A stretch of 54,282 nt of DNA from contig NW_019775911.1 in the NCBI RefSeq assembly GCF_001039355.2, positions 64,001-118,282 of the forward strand, written 5' to 3'. The notes below the pieces were generated by a model, which saw only the letters and a list, made by a program, of their open reading frames with translations, was not told the origin of the DNA and made no database searches. Shown piece after piece: positions 14,501 through 25,561 of this stretch. Numbering within the stretch: the first letter of the stretch is position 1; each line of letters starts with the position of its first letter. This DNA comes from Lingula anatina (lineage: Eukaryota; Brachiopoda; Lingulata; Lingulida; Lingulidae). The position numbers and the translations under genes are program-made.

Positions 14501-15534
14501 CCTATGAAGACCACAGGGGTTCCAACAACAATAGTTTTCAGCAGGAAAAGGGTCAAGATGAGGGAATTACTGCTGGGCGTAATGTGCAAACTTCAGATGA
14601 AAAATCAGATGAAAAATCAACTAGTGAATATGATAAGCAATCCACAACTGCCTCTACTACCTCGGAAACTGGTGATACTGTCCATTTTTTAGATGACAGT
14701 GTGAATGATGAGGAAGAGGAGGAGGGAGGAGAGGATCCGGGGAATGTATCAGAACAGGAGTCAGACCTGTCATTCACCTCCAATGACCCCCACAGTCCCA
14801 TGGACGGACACATCAGTGCTGATGACAACATGAACCTGGAGGACATCATTGACAAAGATAATCCTCGTAAATGTGCTGCCTGTGGAAAGATCTTCCAGAA
14901 TCATTTCTCAGTCAAGACCCACTACCAGAATGTGCATCTCAAGCTGATGCATACCTGTACTGTAGAGGGCTGTAATGCTGCGTTTCCTTCTAAGAGGAGC
15001 CGAGATCGACATAGTGCCAACCTGAATCTGCATCGTAAACTGCTGTCTACATCTGCTGAAGTGGAGCTGGATAATGATGAAAATGCTTTAAGTTTGAGGG
15101 AAGAATTTCTTAATCATATTTATGAAAACCATACCAATACCCAGAAAAATGGAGAACTTAAAGATGACATCACTGCTGAAAATGGTGGCAGTGCATACAT
15201 GTTGCGTGACCACTTGAAGGGAAATAATGCTGATATGAATGGGAAACAATCGGATCACTCTTACTCTTCCAATGATGGCAAGTCGCCCAACCATGTCATG
15301 AGTCCACCATCACCAGATCCTGATGGTAGCGTACGTTGTCACATTTGTAAGGAGCGCTTCCGCGATAATCTCATCCTAAAAGAACATTATGAGAAGGTCC
15401 ACCCACGAGAGATGTTCAAGTGTACAATTGGAGGCTGCGATAAAATTTTTTCTACGAGGAAAAGTCGTAATCGCCACAGCCAAAATGAGAATCTTCACCG
15501 CCATTTATCGCCCACCAAAACAAATGGCCATTAA
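5401..15534 (+). CDS. BNC: basonuclin zinc-finger protein (5' partial), exons 5401..5506, 11517..11755, 12778..15534
   Basis: Nuclear C2H2 zinc-finger transcription regulator of the basonuclin/disconnected family. The three exons join in phase (1 then 0) to 1033 codons plus TAA at 15532-15534; the start codon is not in the recognised part because 5401 opens directly in frame. Seen: a Cys-rich N-terminal box ending [11 protein letters not shown]; the conserved core from ALDKLGYRH to [13 protein letters not shown], which aligns with human BNC1/BNC2; a Pro/Ser-rich linker; finger pair 1 (about 13695-13875, CTACNKTF...[13 protein letters not shown]), pair 2 (about 14866-15045) and pair 3 (about 15330-15505). 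Between pairs 1 and 2 lie an NLS-like KKPRLK followed by a long Glu/Asp run, a CtBP-type PQDLS, and a SUMO-type VKQE. A GTG at 12835 is not a start; the frame continues upstream through the splice. Vertebrate paralogues regulate keratinocyte, germ-cell and mesenchymal programmes; the role here is not known. Confidence 0.97.
7542..7552. repeat. C homopolymer (11)
   Basis: Run of C in basonuclin intron. Confidence 0.85.
10269..10292. repeat. C-rich tract (C8-T-C6-T-C6 type)
   Basis: Near-pure C tract interrupted by two T; candidate G4/i-motif former on the opposite strand. Confidence 0.8.
11517..11755 (+). CDS. BNC: basonuclin exon (conserved core)
   Basis: Acceptor TTTTAG, donor GTGGGC; enters phase 1, exits phase 0. 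Encodes ALDKLGYRH, then [19 protein letters not shown] and [13 protein letters not shown], the most conserved non-finger part of basonuclins, ending GYILQ. Confidence 0.96.
11756..12777 (+). other. basonuclin intron (1.0 kb) containing a candidate cassette exon
   Basis: Non-coding apart from the 45-nt candidate exon at 12313-12357. Confidence 0.85.
12313..12357 (+). other. BNC: candidate 45-nt in-frame cassette exon of basonuclin
   Basis: Flanked by ATTCAG at the 5' side and a strong GTGAGT donor at the 3' side. Exactly 45 nt, no stop in the required phase 0, encoding [15 protein letters not shown]. Inclusion would insert 15 residues between GYILQ and DPNGHVLD, which are contiguous in vertebrate basonuclins. 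Usage is inferred; no transcript data. Confidence 0.55.
12778..15534 (+). CDS. BNC: basonuclin terminal coding exon (all six zinc fingers)
   Basis: Acceptor TTTTCAG; phase 0; 919 codons including TAA. Begins [10 protein letters not shown], continues with the [13 protein letters not shown] core, the Pro-rich linker, three C2H2 finger pairs and acidic low-complexity spacers, ending TKTNGH. Confidence 0.97.
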   Translation, partial: DPNGHVLDKWTISTREEEQVILQQFLRFGETRAIAQEIILQDSKDRGDFYALPPKTESEIKKFIERTGSAVVQSYMRTLDAQRRHLWGTMGYSMPAFPPTRMMSPQTLQQSHSPNSSVGGFSRPSSIPPQATSPESSSPLGRLQTMQPYDYRKERHPPSSAVTASTSETPEKAERRPASLPERHPSPPAEPLALTTSPVKPPPPQQLTPPQLTPIQQMIQGSMLVTSTPLQVPLAVQAAFQPKQEVEAESAINYSMKSRDSSPNTSSSVYSDRKVRHLRKSANPMKRNWAPTQGYGGTLISPSGKKRVLCTACNKTFCDKGALKIHYSAVHLKEMHKCTVDGCNMMFSSRRSRNRHSANPNPKLHMPQKPRKMPEGAVVLDEVSSGGMMDSPQSLPLNPPPLLYGSDYTPSTPDGSKNSDGIPQDLSSGDQAYYVDANNRLSLLPPQSKKPRLKEEEEEEDEVSSNEGAVFPSPVVTSTTRINRRKSNVPTRCAQPTEDTFVMSDDNDNSNDEMNEEEEEERNHRMGDDNQAHGSFSKRKTIAGNEKNSDESQDIADPSSPLGTIQVKQEPRNDAYEDHRGSNNNSFQQEKGQDEGITAGRNVQTSDEKSDEKSTSEYDKQSTTASTTSETGDTVHFLDDSVNDEEEEEGGEDPGNVSEQESDLSFTSNDPHSPMDGHISADDNMNLEDIIDKDNPRKCAACGKIFQNHFSVKTHYQNVHLKLMHTCTVEGCNAAFPSKRSRDRHSANLNLHRKLLSTSAEVELDNDENALSLREEFLNHIYENHTNTQKNGELKDDITAENGGSAYMLRDHLKGNNADMNGKQSDHSYSSNDGKSPNHVMSPPSPDPDGSVRCHICKERFRDNLILKEHYEKVHPREMFKCTIGGCDKIFSTRKSRNRHSQNENLHRHLSPTKTNGH

Positions 15535-16087
15535 GCTTCTTCCAGCCTAGAACATTGTGTACATATTTTATGCAGTTTATTTTGTTTGCAGACATGCTGT
15601 ATAGGATTATTTTGAATCTTATTTATAGATCACTTTTATCTTTTAAGAGTTTATTATTATTTCTATTATTTAGATCATTAATATTTATGTGAAAAGTGAA
15701 GTAATGGTGCCAAGATAATCTGCAATTTAAAGTTGTTTTTTTGCACAATCATTTTAATCTGATAAAAGAATGATGTATTGTTATTATTTATGATAGATTA
15801 ATTATGAATTTACACAGTGTACAAACTTACTCTTGTGACAATCTGTGAATCTCTAGTCAGTAGGGTTATCACTATATCTGTGAATTAACATGTAGCTGTT
15901 TTCTCATATCATTTGTAGCATAGATCATTTTGATATATCTTAATAGTTTTCCTGCTGAAGCTGCTGTGTTGTATATGCTGTCAACTGGTAGTGTGAAATC
16001 CATTGCACAAACTGAGTTTAAAACTATTAGGACTGAAAACATATTAGATTTGGTGAACACAAAATATCAGATTGCTTGAGCAGTATT

Positions 16088-16093
16088 AATAAA
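16088..16093 (+). promoter_or_regulatory. possible basonuclin poly(A) signal
   Basis: AATAAA about 550 nt after the stop codon, followed by GT-rich ATGTGAGATGTCTG. Other AATAAA hexamers occur further on (for example near 18402), so the true end may be more distal. Confidence 0.3.
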
Positions 16094-16183
16094 ACAACAA
16101 ATGTGAGATGTCTGCCTGGAGATATAGGATAGAAAACGGGAAATATAAATAGATAAGTGACACATTGATTTCCCAATAACTCT

Positions 16184-16207
16184 CCCCCCCCCCCCCCCCC
16201 CCCCCCC
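16184..16207. repeat. C homopolymer (24)
   Basis: Uninterrupted C run. Confidence 0.9.
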
Positions 16208-19200
16208 AAACTTGATCTCATTTGTGATTAAAATGGATTTCACATAAAGTTACCATGGTGCTAAATTTGTTAGTTACAGTAGAGGATATAGGATATATTT
16301 GAAACAGTAGAGAAGTCCTAGACTAAATAATGTCACTGTCAGCTGATGTGAGATGCCATATCACATTTTGCTGCTAACAACCCTAGTATTGCCCTGTGTA
16401 TATTATGTCACATGTGCCAAAGTCCCCAACTTTTGTTGATCTGTCTCATTGAGTGCTACTATTTTTTGCTCTGTTTTACATGTTTATATTCAATAGATAA
16501 AGGAACTTGTTAGAAATATTGTTTTAAGTCAATGAAGCAAGTATTTATGATTTTTTATCATCATCAATGTCTTCATGATTTTAATGCATATCTACTGGTG
16601 CTGTGTTTACTTAAGACGGGAAACCCCGTACATGTTAGTCAAGTTGTTAATAGATTATGTAAATGACTCAAGACGTGACATGGAATCCAAATTTGTGTTG
16701 TGATTTTCTAGCTTGTCACCCATGCATGCCTGGATTGATACTCCAAGGTAAAGAAGTGCATGCTTCATTATGTGTGAAGTGCTAAGAAAATTGTGATGTC
16801 AACCGAATGGATGGGAAATTAGTTTAATGTGATTTTTCTGCTGTGTTTGTTTCACATACTGGAGGACTTCAGTCCATTTGTTTGGGGGGATTTGACTGAG
16901 GGACAAAGCTTTCTAGTAGGGCATAGCTATCTAGTCAGCTGTGGGCCTCAGTGACAGCATGAGTGGAATAGAGTCAATGGAGATTAATGCTTTTTGTATG
17001 TGCGTTAAAAATGAATATTTTAAAATGCGGACACAAAATGCTGTACCAGTACACGTTGTCATTGAATTCAGTGTGAAGTGTAATAATAATGCTAGAGAGA
17101 TTTGTTTGATATTGTCAGGTCTTGTTATACTTATTAGGATTTGAGACAAAGGAGCTGATGAAGGGAAAAGTGATGGGAGGTTTTTAATTAAGTGCAGTGA
17201 TTGATTTTTGCCTTTGTTTTATGTGGTCAACCATGCAGGTGATAATTTATGGTTGGCACACATAGGAAGATCTCAGAATTACTGAACCTCCACATTTGTA
17301 TTTTGATTTCTTGATATGTGTTGTAAATTGTAAAGAAAAAATGTTATAACATTGGTTCACTTTGAAAAAAAAAAAACAGATGACTGAAGTGGAAGGTTGC
17401 TGTCATAAAAATATCTGCCAAATATTGTTCTTTTGCAACAAACACACCAAAGAAACTGCTGCTATACCAAAGATGTTATTAGGAATATACTCATATGTGT
17501 CCATTTTCAGATATGAACATAAGGTGCGAGAATTTATTGACAACCATGGTTAATATTGTGTTGGAGATATTGCATTCTTGATTTTCAAATAGTTAAAGAA
17601 CTGTATGATCAAATGTGTAGTAAGAAAGTGACAGTATTCTTGTGGAGACAGCCTTAATAAGTACAACCAAATTTATAGGTTGTGTATCTTGTTCAGTATA
17701 TCCTGGTAACATTCATATTAACTACATGTAGTAAAAAAATAATGTTTATATGTATAATGACCATTACAGAGTTTTGACTCCTATAGATTGTGTAAATTTA
17801 GGTTGAAAATAGAGCAAATTTTTGTGATAAATTCACTTCAAACCAAAGATAAATAAATCAGGGCCTGAAGGCATTTTTCTACCAAGTTCTTTATTGTAGC
17901 AACCATTGAATGTGTGAATGTTCTGTTTGACTACCTCTTTGGACTAATAAGTTAATATTTTAAAGAGCAGTTCTATCACTGCCCGCCACGAGTGTTTGTC
18001 ATAAACTGAAGATTATTAAGTGCTGTTTGCTGCATAAACATAGGTTATGCGAAGTTTAAAAAATGTTTTGTCTCAGCTATCCTTAGAAGTAATTATGATT
18101 ACTTGCAAAGAGTATAATCAAAAATTGTTTTAAGCACTGTAGTATCACTGCTGAAAAGTCAAATAATATAGTGATATTTTTTTTTCTTAATATAAGGTGT
18201 AAATAGCTAAGATAATGGATAATTTATGGTTTGTTCTAGACGGCTAAAGCCATATTCATTTGAAATTATACTTATATATATGTTTATAAATATATTAAGA
18301 TATAGTTCAGGTCTGTCATTTCAATCCATTTTAGATTATAACGTCTAGTTACCGTGCCATATCTGATACATTTTGTAACCAAAGATTGAGAATAAATCTC
18401 TGGGAATTGAATGAAAAAATGGGTGTCCTGTGCCATTTTTATTTTGTTTATTATTTAGAGTATGACAAACAGAAAGTTCTCTTATTCAAAAATTCAAAGA
18501 GAATTGTATTATATATTATACCAGAAAGTATCCACAGAGAGCACTCGCAACATCAATTTGTCAAAAACCCTTAAAATTGAAGTCTGGTTTATGAGTTCTT
18601 ATTCCATCATACTGACCTCAAAGTGCCAAGATGAGGTCGCAAACATGTAGAAATCAATTGTCTGCAATTCCAGCTGGAAAAATATTTTCCTACAACTTTT
18701 TTTCATCGTTTAAAACAATGCAAGTGCTTTTCTGCTACCATGTGTTCTGGTCAGAAAAATAAACGTGTGATTCTGCCCTAAAAATTTCTAAGTGATAGGA
18801 GTTTCAAATAAACAGCTAGCGCTAACTGGTTTTAAATACTTCAAAATAACAAAAATGTTATTGCGAGTGATTGACACAAATTTATGTTATACAAGTTGGC
18901 TGTAAATTCGGTTGAACGTCATCAATAAACCTTAGAAAAAAATGAAATTATGAAAATAATGTAGACTTTTAACCCCGTAATGAAATGACGATCCGATTAT
19001 TAATTTATGCTAGATCATTTTGAAGAATTCGTTTTTCGTGATAAGCTATCTCAATAGTCGGCGCACGTTGTTTCGTATACAATGTGAAATAAGTCTTAGC
19101 AGAGAGTATTGTGTCGAAGATTGAATTGCATGTGCATGGGCAGAAATATCACGCTTTTGGAGCAGATGTACCCAGTCAATGGTCGGACAAGGAGCAATCG

Positions 19201-19289
19201 ACTTCCTTGGGTCGGACTCCTTATATGCCTGATGACAAACAGCTGAAAGACGTCCAGACCAAACACAATGTTAAGCCCTTATAAAAAAA

Positions 19290-19313
19290 GTGTGTGTGTG
19301 TGTGTGCGTGTGC
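19290..19313. repeat. (TG)n microsatellite
   Basis: TG dinucleotides with two TGCG interruptions. Confidence 0.85.
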
Positions 19314-20980
19314 GTCCTGAAGACGATTATCAACTACTGTTCCATTAACTTACATGTTTTAAAGCTGTTCCACAAATGTAAAAAATATAAAATTTTGACT
19401 TTAAAAGTTCATTATTTTTATTCCAAATGGACAAAAATAAATATTTTCTTTTTAGATAGTTCAGAAGGCATGCATGGTATCAGCTTGAATATTGTTGGAT
19501 CAGTACAACATCAAGAAAAATAACAAAAGGACTTCGTGTGATTAAGACATTTTGCATAATATACGGAAAAGGATTTTAAAGCAATTTGAAATGTAAAATG
19601 TTATTTCCGATTTTCTCAGAACATTCCTTATGTGCACAAATAAATTTCAGTTTCTGTCACAGATAAAGAAGTCAAAGAAGAAAATTATACATTTGAGATT
19701 ACACTTCGTCGTTTAACAAACACAATTCAATTCAACGAGTATGGAGTAACTATGAAAACAAGTAAATTCTAATGCCAAGTCTGTTGAAATATACTTCCAT
19801 CTTTAAAGGCGAAGCACATTTATTGAACAAAGACAAGTGACCTCAGCTTTAAGAAGCAGGAAAATGTCTGGCTCCATTGAGGGAGAAGTGTCATCCATTT
19901 CTTTTCTCTAATCTAGAAAGCCTAATGATGTAGAAGAACATCTAGAACAAGAGGAGCCATCCGGCAGGTCAAGCCGTAAATTACTCAAAAGAAATTGACA
20001 ATCTTCTCCGATCCTCAGGACGTGCATTCTGTCTGTTTATTGACATAACATTCTTCAAACAAGACATTTGTTTTGTTGGTAAATGAGCACGCGGGGAACG
20101 CGGCCGGACGCAGTGCGACACATACTCGCCTGACCTTTTTAGACAATCCCCAAGGCCGACTAATTCTTCACTCCGGCTTCAGATGATTTCCTTGTGGATC
20201 AATGCTACTGGCTGGGTACATTATTTAATGTGTTTAGCAATGACAGAGAGATGATTACTTAGAAAGGGACAACTCTCTCTAGGATTTAATACCAGTCATT
20301 TTTCCCACTCTGAGGTCCCAGTACTTTCTGAGAAAATCCAGCAGCGGGCCCCGTGCTTTTCCTGGAGGAGAGTTTTGGCACGGCAGTGTCTATTGACAAA
20401 CTGCTGAAGCGGACACAAGAGGGATAGGACCAACTTTTACTGGCTGCCAGAAGAATTCCTCTGGCTCGTTTGTCTAATGTTCCGTGGATGGTGCTCCATC
20501 TTGTTTATAACATGGTTAGAATGAAGAAAAACTAAATACATCTTAATCTTTCACTGTACGGAGCGATATTTTGGTTCCCTAATTGATTCTCTCTCAAGTG
20601 TAATTTTTGTTCCCAAGATAAACAGTTTAAGCAAAAGCAATAAAATCCATTATACTGCGTTAACTTCTAAGATTAGTAAAGAAATTTTCTTCAATGCAAA
20701 ACTAAGCTGGTGATTATTATGCAAAGGCTTTTTTTTTATAAAAACTCGGATGTTCATCTCTATCTACAGTTTCACTGAAAACACAATGCCGACGAGAACA
20801 ACTCAACAAACACAATTGCATTTATGGACCTACCAATGTGTCACAATCACTGCAATTTTTACTACCAGTACAAGATGTTCGTAACATTTAAAGTTTTTTT
20901 CACTTCTTGGTGGTGCAATGCAAACGTAAGACGGTGAGCATTTCCTGCAAGTAGATGAAAGTGCTCTTTCAAGTCTTCCT

Positions 20981-21231
20981 AAGCCTTGATTACATTTACG
21001 CGGGCCCGTGCAATGAAATTGTCCGTACGATTTTTTTGAAATCGTAAGGAGTTACGGTCTACGCCGAGTATGTCTGTACATTACACGGCCTCAAATTCGT
21101 ACGATTCCGGGTGATTTCGCACGGTCACCGTCTACCTTCGCTCTGACACCATTCAAAAAACCAAGGGACCGAATTTGATTTGAGGATCAGAAGAGAGTAC
21201 GGGCATCACATTTCAAATGTAATCTAGGCTT
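20981..21231. mobile_element. possible MITE with 17-bp terminal inverted repeats
   Basis: Left end AAGCCTTGATTACATTT and right end AAATGTAATCTAGGCTT are inverted repeats with one mismatch, 251 bp in all. The interior is richer in G+C and CpG (GCGGGCCCG, TCCGTACG, ATTCGTACG) than its surroundings, as expected for an insertion. No clear target-site duplication could be read, so the element class is not assigned. Confidence 0.45.
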
Positions 21232-21763
21232 TAGGTTTTAAGCATCGCGATTCATCAAGTAATTTTAAAAATCAATCTCATGGCAGCTTAAGTAATGAAG
21301 GATAAAATCGCAATAAGAAAAAAAAACTGGAAAAATATCAGTTTATGATATTTTATTATGTGTCAAATTTTGCAAGTTTGTACAACTGTTCATCATTACA
21401 AACTGCACAGTTCTCTGTTGTAATTTATCTCAGCACAAACTTTCAGTTATGAGAAAAATCTTAAGAGTTCTGATCAGGTTTCTTTGTAAAACAATTGACA
21501 AACATGGGCAAAACCCACTTTTCAAAGGGATTCTCATCCATTTTTGCAGCATACAAATGTTTAATTTCAATGAAGAGGTATTGCTTAAACATTATTCAAG
21601 TACAAAGAATCTTGAAGCTAGTTTTTGTGTCATGGAATGGAATCCATTCTCTCAAGCAGTCAAAAGAAATTATCCACAAATCATTATAACAAAAATTATA
21701 TCTCTACTGCATAAATGCAAGGGGCCCCCAAGTAACAATCTTTTGACTTACAAAGGTATGATA

Positions 21764-21764
21764 A

Positions 21765-21799
<35 letters not shown>

Positions 21800-21802
21800 A
21801 AA
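21764..21802. repeat. (AAAT)n microsatellite
   Basis: About nine AAAT units downstream of the CHAF1A stop; on the CHAF1A sense strand it reads TTTA. Confidence 0.9.
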
Positions 21803-22224
21803 TTACACGTAGTACTTATGTGGACCCGCAGTTTAGTATACCCCTCAATTTGAAACAGGCCAAAGATACGAACGTGTGGAAATCTAAAATTTGGTGCGCA
21901 GTGGTCCACTGCTTAATTAATCATTAAACGGACAAGCTTTACTTCATGTACTGTGCTGTATTCTATGTGAAAACTTAAAAAAATTAAAGTTACTTATATA
22001 TGATACACTACTGTACATACTGTGGCATATATACTCCTGTTGGACTTTACAAAGTCACTTATAAACAACAGCTTAACTGATCTAGTCCTTAAGTCTGGGT
22101 CAATCTTTATACTACATTCTAATCTAAAGCCTTATCTATTCTACCACACACATATTTTCAATATCATTCTCTACACTAAAGAATTGTCCATTCTAATCCT
22201 TTGCACTAGACATAACCCGTTTGC

Positions 22225-23285
22225 CTAGCTTTTCCCTGGGAGCACCTCGTCTATTATCATAATATCATCCTCTTCCTTGGGAACTGCCACAGTATTGCTG
22301 GGGAGATCTACATCCATAGGTTGGACCTCATCTTGTTGAACGGTAGAACTTCCCACGTGTGTAGCAGCAGCTTGATTATTAGCACTTTCAATATTGCCTT
22401 TGTTCCTCTCGAAGAGTACAGAAGGGGAAACGGCTTTCATGAAATCTGTAATGGATCGATGTGGGGTCGTCTTCATCCTCGGCTCTGAAGACTTATTGGC
22501 TGGGGTAGAAATACTTGTGTTATTTGGCGTCAAATCTGCTCTTTTCTCCTGAGTGGCAGTCTTGGCTATTCCACATTGACCGACAGGTGTAGAAGCTGTG
22601 TTAGCAAACCTAGAATTGCCATGTGTTCTTTCTGGAGTAGACAACGAGTTGGCAGGGACCAAAACATCATTGGTATTTAACCCTCCTTTCAGGCATTGAG
22701 ATGTGGCTTCAGAGGAAAGGAGAGGAGATACAGGTGACAATTTTGCCAATGGTAGCGAGTCCATGCCAGGGGTGCAAGGAGAGCCTCTAGGGTTTGTTGC
22801 TGTGTGAAGCGCCTCACCTGGTGATACAGCAACAGTGAACTGGGCTATACCTCCTGGAGTCATGACCTGTCCAGGCTCCTTCTCCTCTGCTGCCTCTTTC
22901 TTATTCAGTTTGATAAGATACTCCCATTCACATGGTACTGGCAAGCTCATCAGTTTGTACTTTTCTAGGAGAGCTTGATTGACGTACCAGCATTTTTTCT
23001 TGAAACCTTCCCGTTTTTTGTAATCTGCAATTTCCCTGATCTTGATATCCAACTGACGCTTTGAAATAAAGCCATTCTTTGCATTTGGACTTTCCTCAGT
23101 TTTCTTTGGCTGCTCAACCTCCATGTCCTCAGTATTATCTTTATCTGTTTCCCCCTCCTTTGCCTTGACATTCTCTTCTGATTGGGACTGCTGACACTTC
23201 ACCTGCCAAAACTGCTTGAATTCACGTATGAGTTTCTGAATGCTGTGCACATTCCCGTGAACTAGCCTAATCAGATCTGGCATGG
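22225..23285 (-). CDS. CHAF1A: CHAF1A exon 16 (C-terminal winged helix and tail)
   Basis: Phase 1 in; stop TAG at 22225-22227. IRLVHGNVHS, KIREIADYKKREG, CWYV and LPVPCEWEYL mark the DNA-binding winged-helix region; the tail has SITDFM (human CITQFM) and IMIIDEV. The tail between them is Ser/Thr/Pro-rich. Confidence 0.97.
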
Positions 23286-25526
23286 CTGAAATGATGGTAA
23301 AAATTTTACAACACTCATACATTTCATACGAAATTCAAGGTATCTTGGAGTGCTTACACACTTGCATCAACAACCAAAACAGTTAAATACGAGTTTGTGA
23401 ATTTAATATAAAATGTTACGCAAACTTGAATGACAAACATTTCTTATACTTAAGTCAGATGGCATGCACTGAAAAGTATTCAAAAATAAAATTTTATATT
23501 ACCTTCTTCAGGCACTGGTCTTTTAAGAACATGATTGTTCTTGTTTTTGGAAGCAGAACTGCTTTTCTTCTCTGTACCAGGAGTGTGGCTTTCTTCAGGC
23601 TTCTTGCTGAAGGTAGTGTGGATTGGAGAGCTCACCAGCACTGCCACCTGCAGACATTATCAACTTGTATTAGGACAAAAACTTTCCAATTCTATTCAAA
23701 CCCTTATTTTGCACTTTGAACTCATTACGGTGTTTAATGTTCCACAATTACATGTAAACTGTGATCCAAAAACAAGTGCTGCTCAAATGATAAACACCAA
23801 AATTATTTTTGAATTCTAGGAGTTTTGTATTTCTACCTGATACTTCAGCAGTGTTTTCAGCAATTCTTCACTGTTATTTTCTCCACTCCAGACACAGCCT
23901 ATGCACACTGGCTTCAAAACTTTACATTTCTCCTTCATCTGAGACTCCCACTGCTCTGCCTTGGCTAACTGACGAGCCTTCATCTTTTCAGGAGTTAGCT
24001 GAAAGTTTCAAATAAATGTGACCTGAATATAAGTAAGTGCAGAAAAAGTTCAATTGCCAGGAATACTTATCACATATCCCCATAAGTCTCTTGGGACATT
24101 CATGAACAATGCACAGTTAATATTAAGTGCATACTGAAGCAACAATAGTACTGCATGACACTGGCTGACATGCTTAAAGAAAAAGTAATATTAAAATGAC
24201 CTTGATTTTGAAACACTGAATGAAATAAGAAACATGTATGTATCAAATAAACAATAGTTTTGTACTATTACCTTCATCCAACTCCAAATACACCATGCTA
24301 GATCAATTTTACAATTTTAAAAGGTATCTAAGTATGACAGATACCAAATGTTTGAAACAGCTTAAATGTTGTAAACATGATATACTAAAAATCATAAAGA
24401 TTATCATATTCAAACTGTCTATTCTGTTTACATTACAATCATAAAAGCATAGCATGCTCACCTCCTCATCTTCCTCACAACCCTCATCCTCGGAGAGATA
24501 GCCATGGGGTACAAAAAATCCATCCTCTTCCTCCTCATCACCACCATTTGCATCCCCATCCTCATCTTCTCCCTGCATCACAAGAATATATCAAAAAGTT
24601 AATAAGGTCTCTATGAAAAAAATTCAATAATTAATCATTTATATAGAAATGTTACTTTGCAACAGTTTGCCCCATGATTTAGCATTGTAACCACACAGCA
24701 TAAACTACAAGTTGGCTGGAACACAGGAGAATTTTGTTATGCTGAAAAATGAAAGCTTGACAGCTTTTTACATGAATCTTTCCTAGATGATATGTAATGG
24801 TACTTGTAATTCACCTCAGAGTGAGAGAGACTCTCTCCTGGCTCCTCTTCCTCCCATTCTTCATCACTGTCAATTTCATAATCAAACAGGTCCTGGAAAA
24901 TATAAACGATGTCACTTACATCATTCCCATAGTAATAAGGATAAAGACCATTGCTACTGAATATTATAGTGTACACATGGCATATTAGTTCCGGCACAAT
25001 GAAATAAAAGATAATGAAAGTTTCGCATTAAAGTATAATTGATGTCTGAGCTCAAAATTAGAACATTTCAATACATAACAGCTATTTACCTTTGCCCAGC
25101 AAAGTAATTTTAATTGGTGTTGGTTGGTCTGTGTGTAATGGAAAGTGCCCCAAAAAGTGCATAAATTCAGTATCAGGACGGAAAGAATTAAGTACAATTT
25201 CAATTGACATGGGTTCTCCCAATATTTTAAAACTAATTTTATGCCTTTCTATGTGGCAAATGTCTCCCCTTTTGGAGTTGCTAGCCTCCAAAATATTGAA
25301 ATATTAGAAAGAAATTTTCATGCAGCAATAGCACTCACCTCATCAGTTTTAAAAGGATTTTTAGCTGACAGTTTGGTGCTTTTCTTTCTCCAGGTACCAT
25401 AAAAAGCTGGACGTGTATTCTCAGCAAACTTCAAGAACTTTGCCTTCATAAATCTTTTCTTGATGACCTCTCCCCCGCCCTCTGCCTCTATTACCTCAAC
25501 TGCATCTTCTTCCTTGTTTTCTCTGG

Positions 25527-25561
<35 letters not shown>

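Larger units (their letters stand above)
15535..22224. other. convergent intergenic region between basonuclin and CHAF1A, including both 3' UTRs
   Basis: No gene recognised in 6.7 kb. Contains the probable basonuclin 3' UTR with AATAAA at 16088-16093, a C24 run, a (TG)n tract, a compositionally richer block at about 19800-20520, a possible TIR element at 20981-21231 and an AAAT microsatellite. Confidence 0.7.

Noticed and set aside
12835-15534. Basonuclin starting at GTG 12835
   Set aside because: The codon is an internal Val; the frame continues upstream to the acceptor at 12777 and joins conserved exons.
25082-25291. Minus-strand frame inside CHAF1A intron 11 ending at a GTAAAT donor, considered as a cassette exon
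   Set aside because: With the only nearby acceptor the phase required by flanking exons meets a stop; the plus strand is also open, so probably chance.
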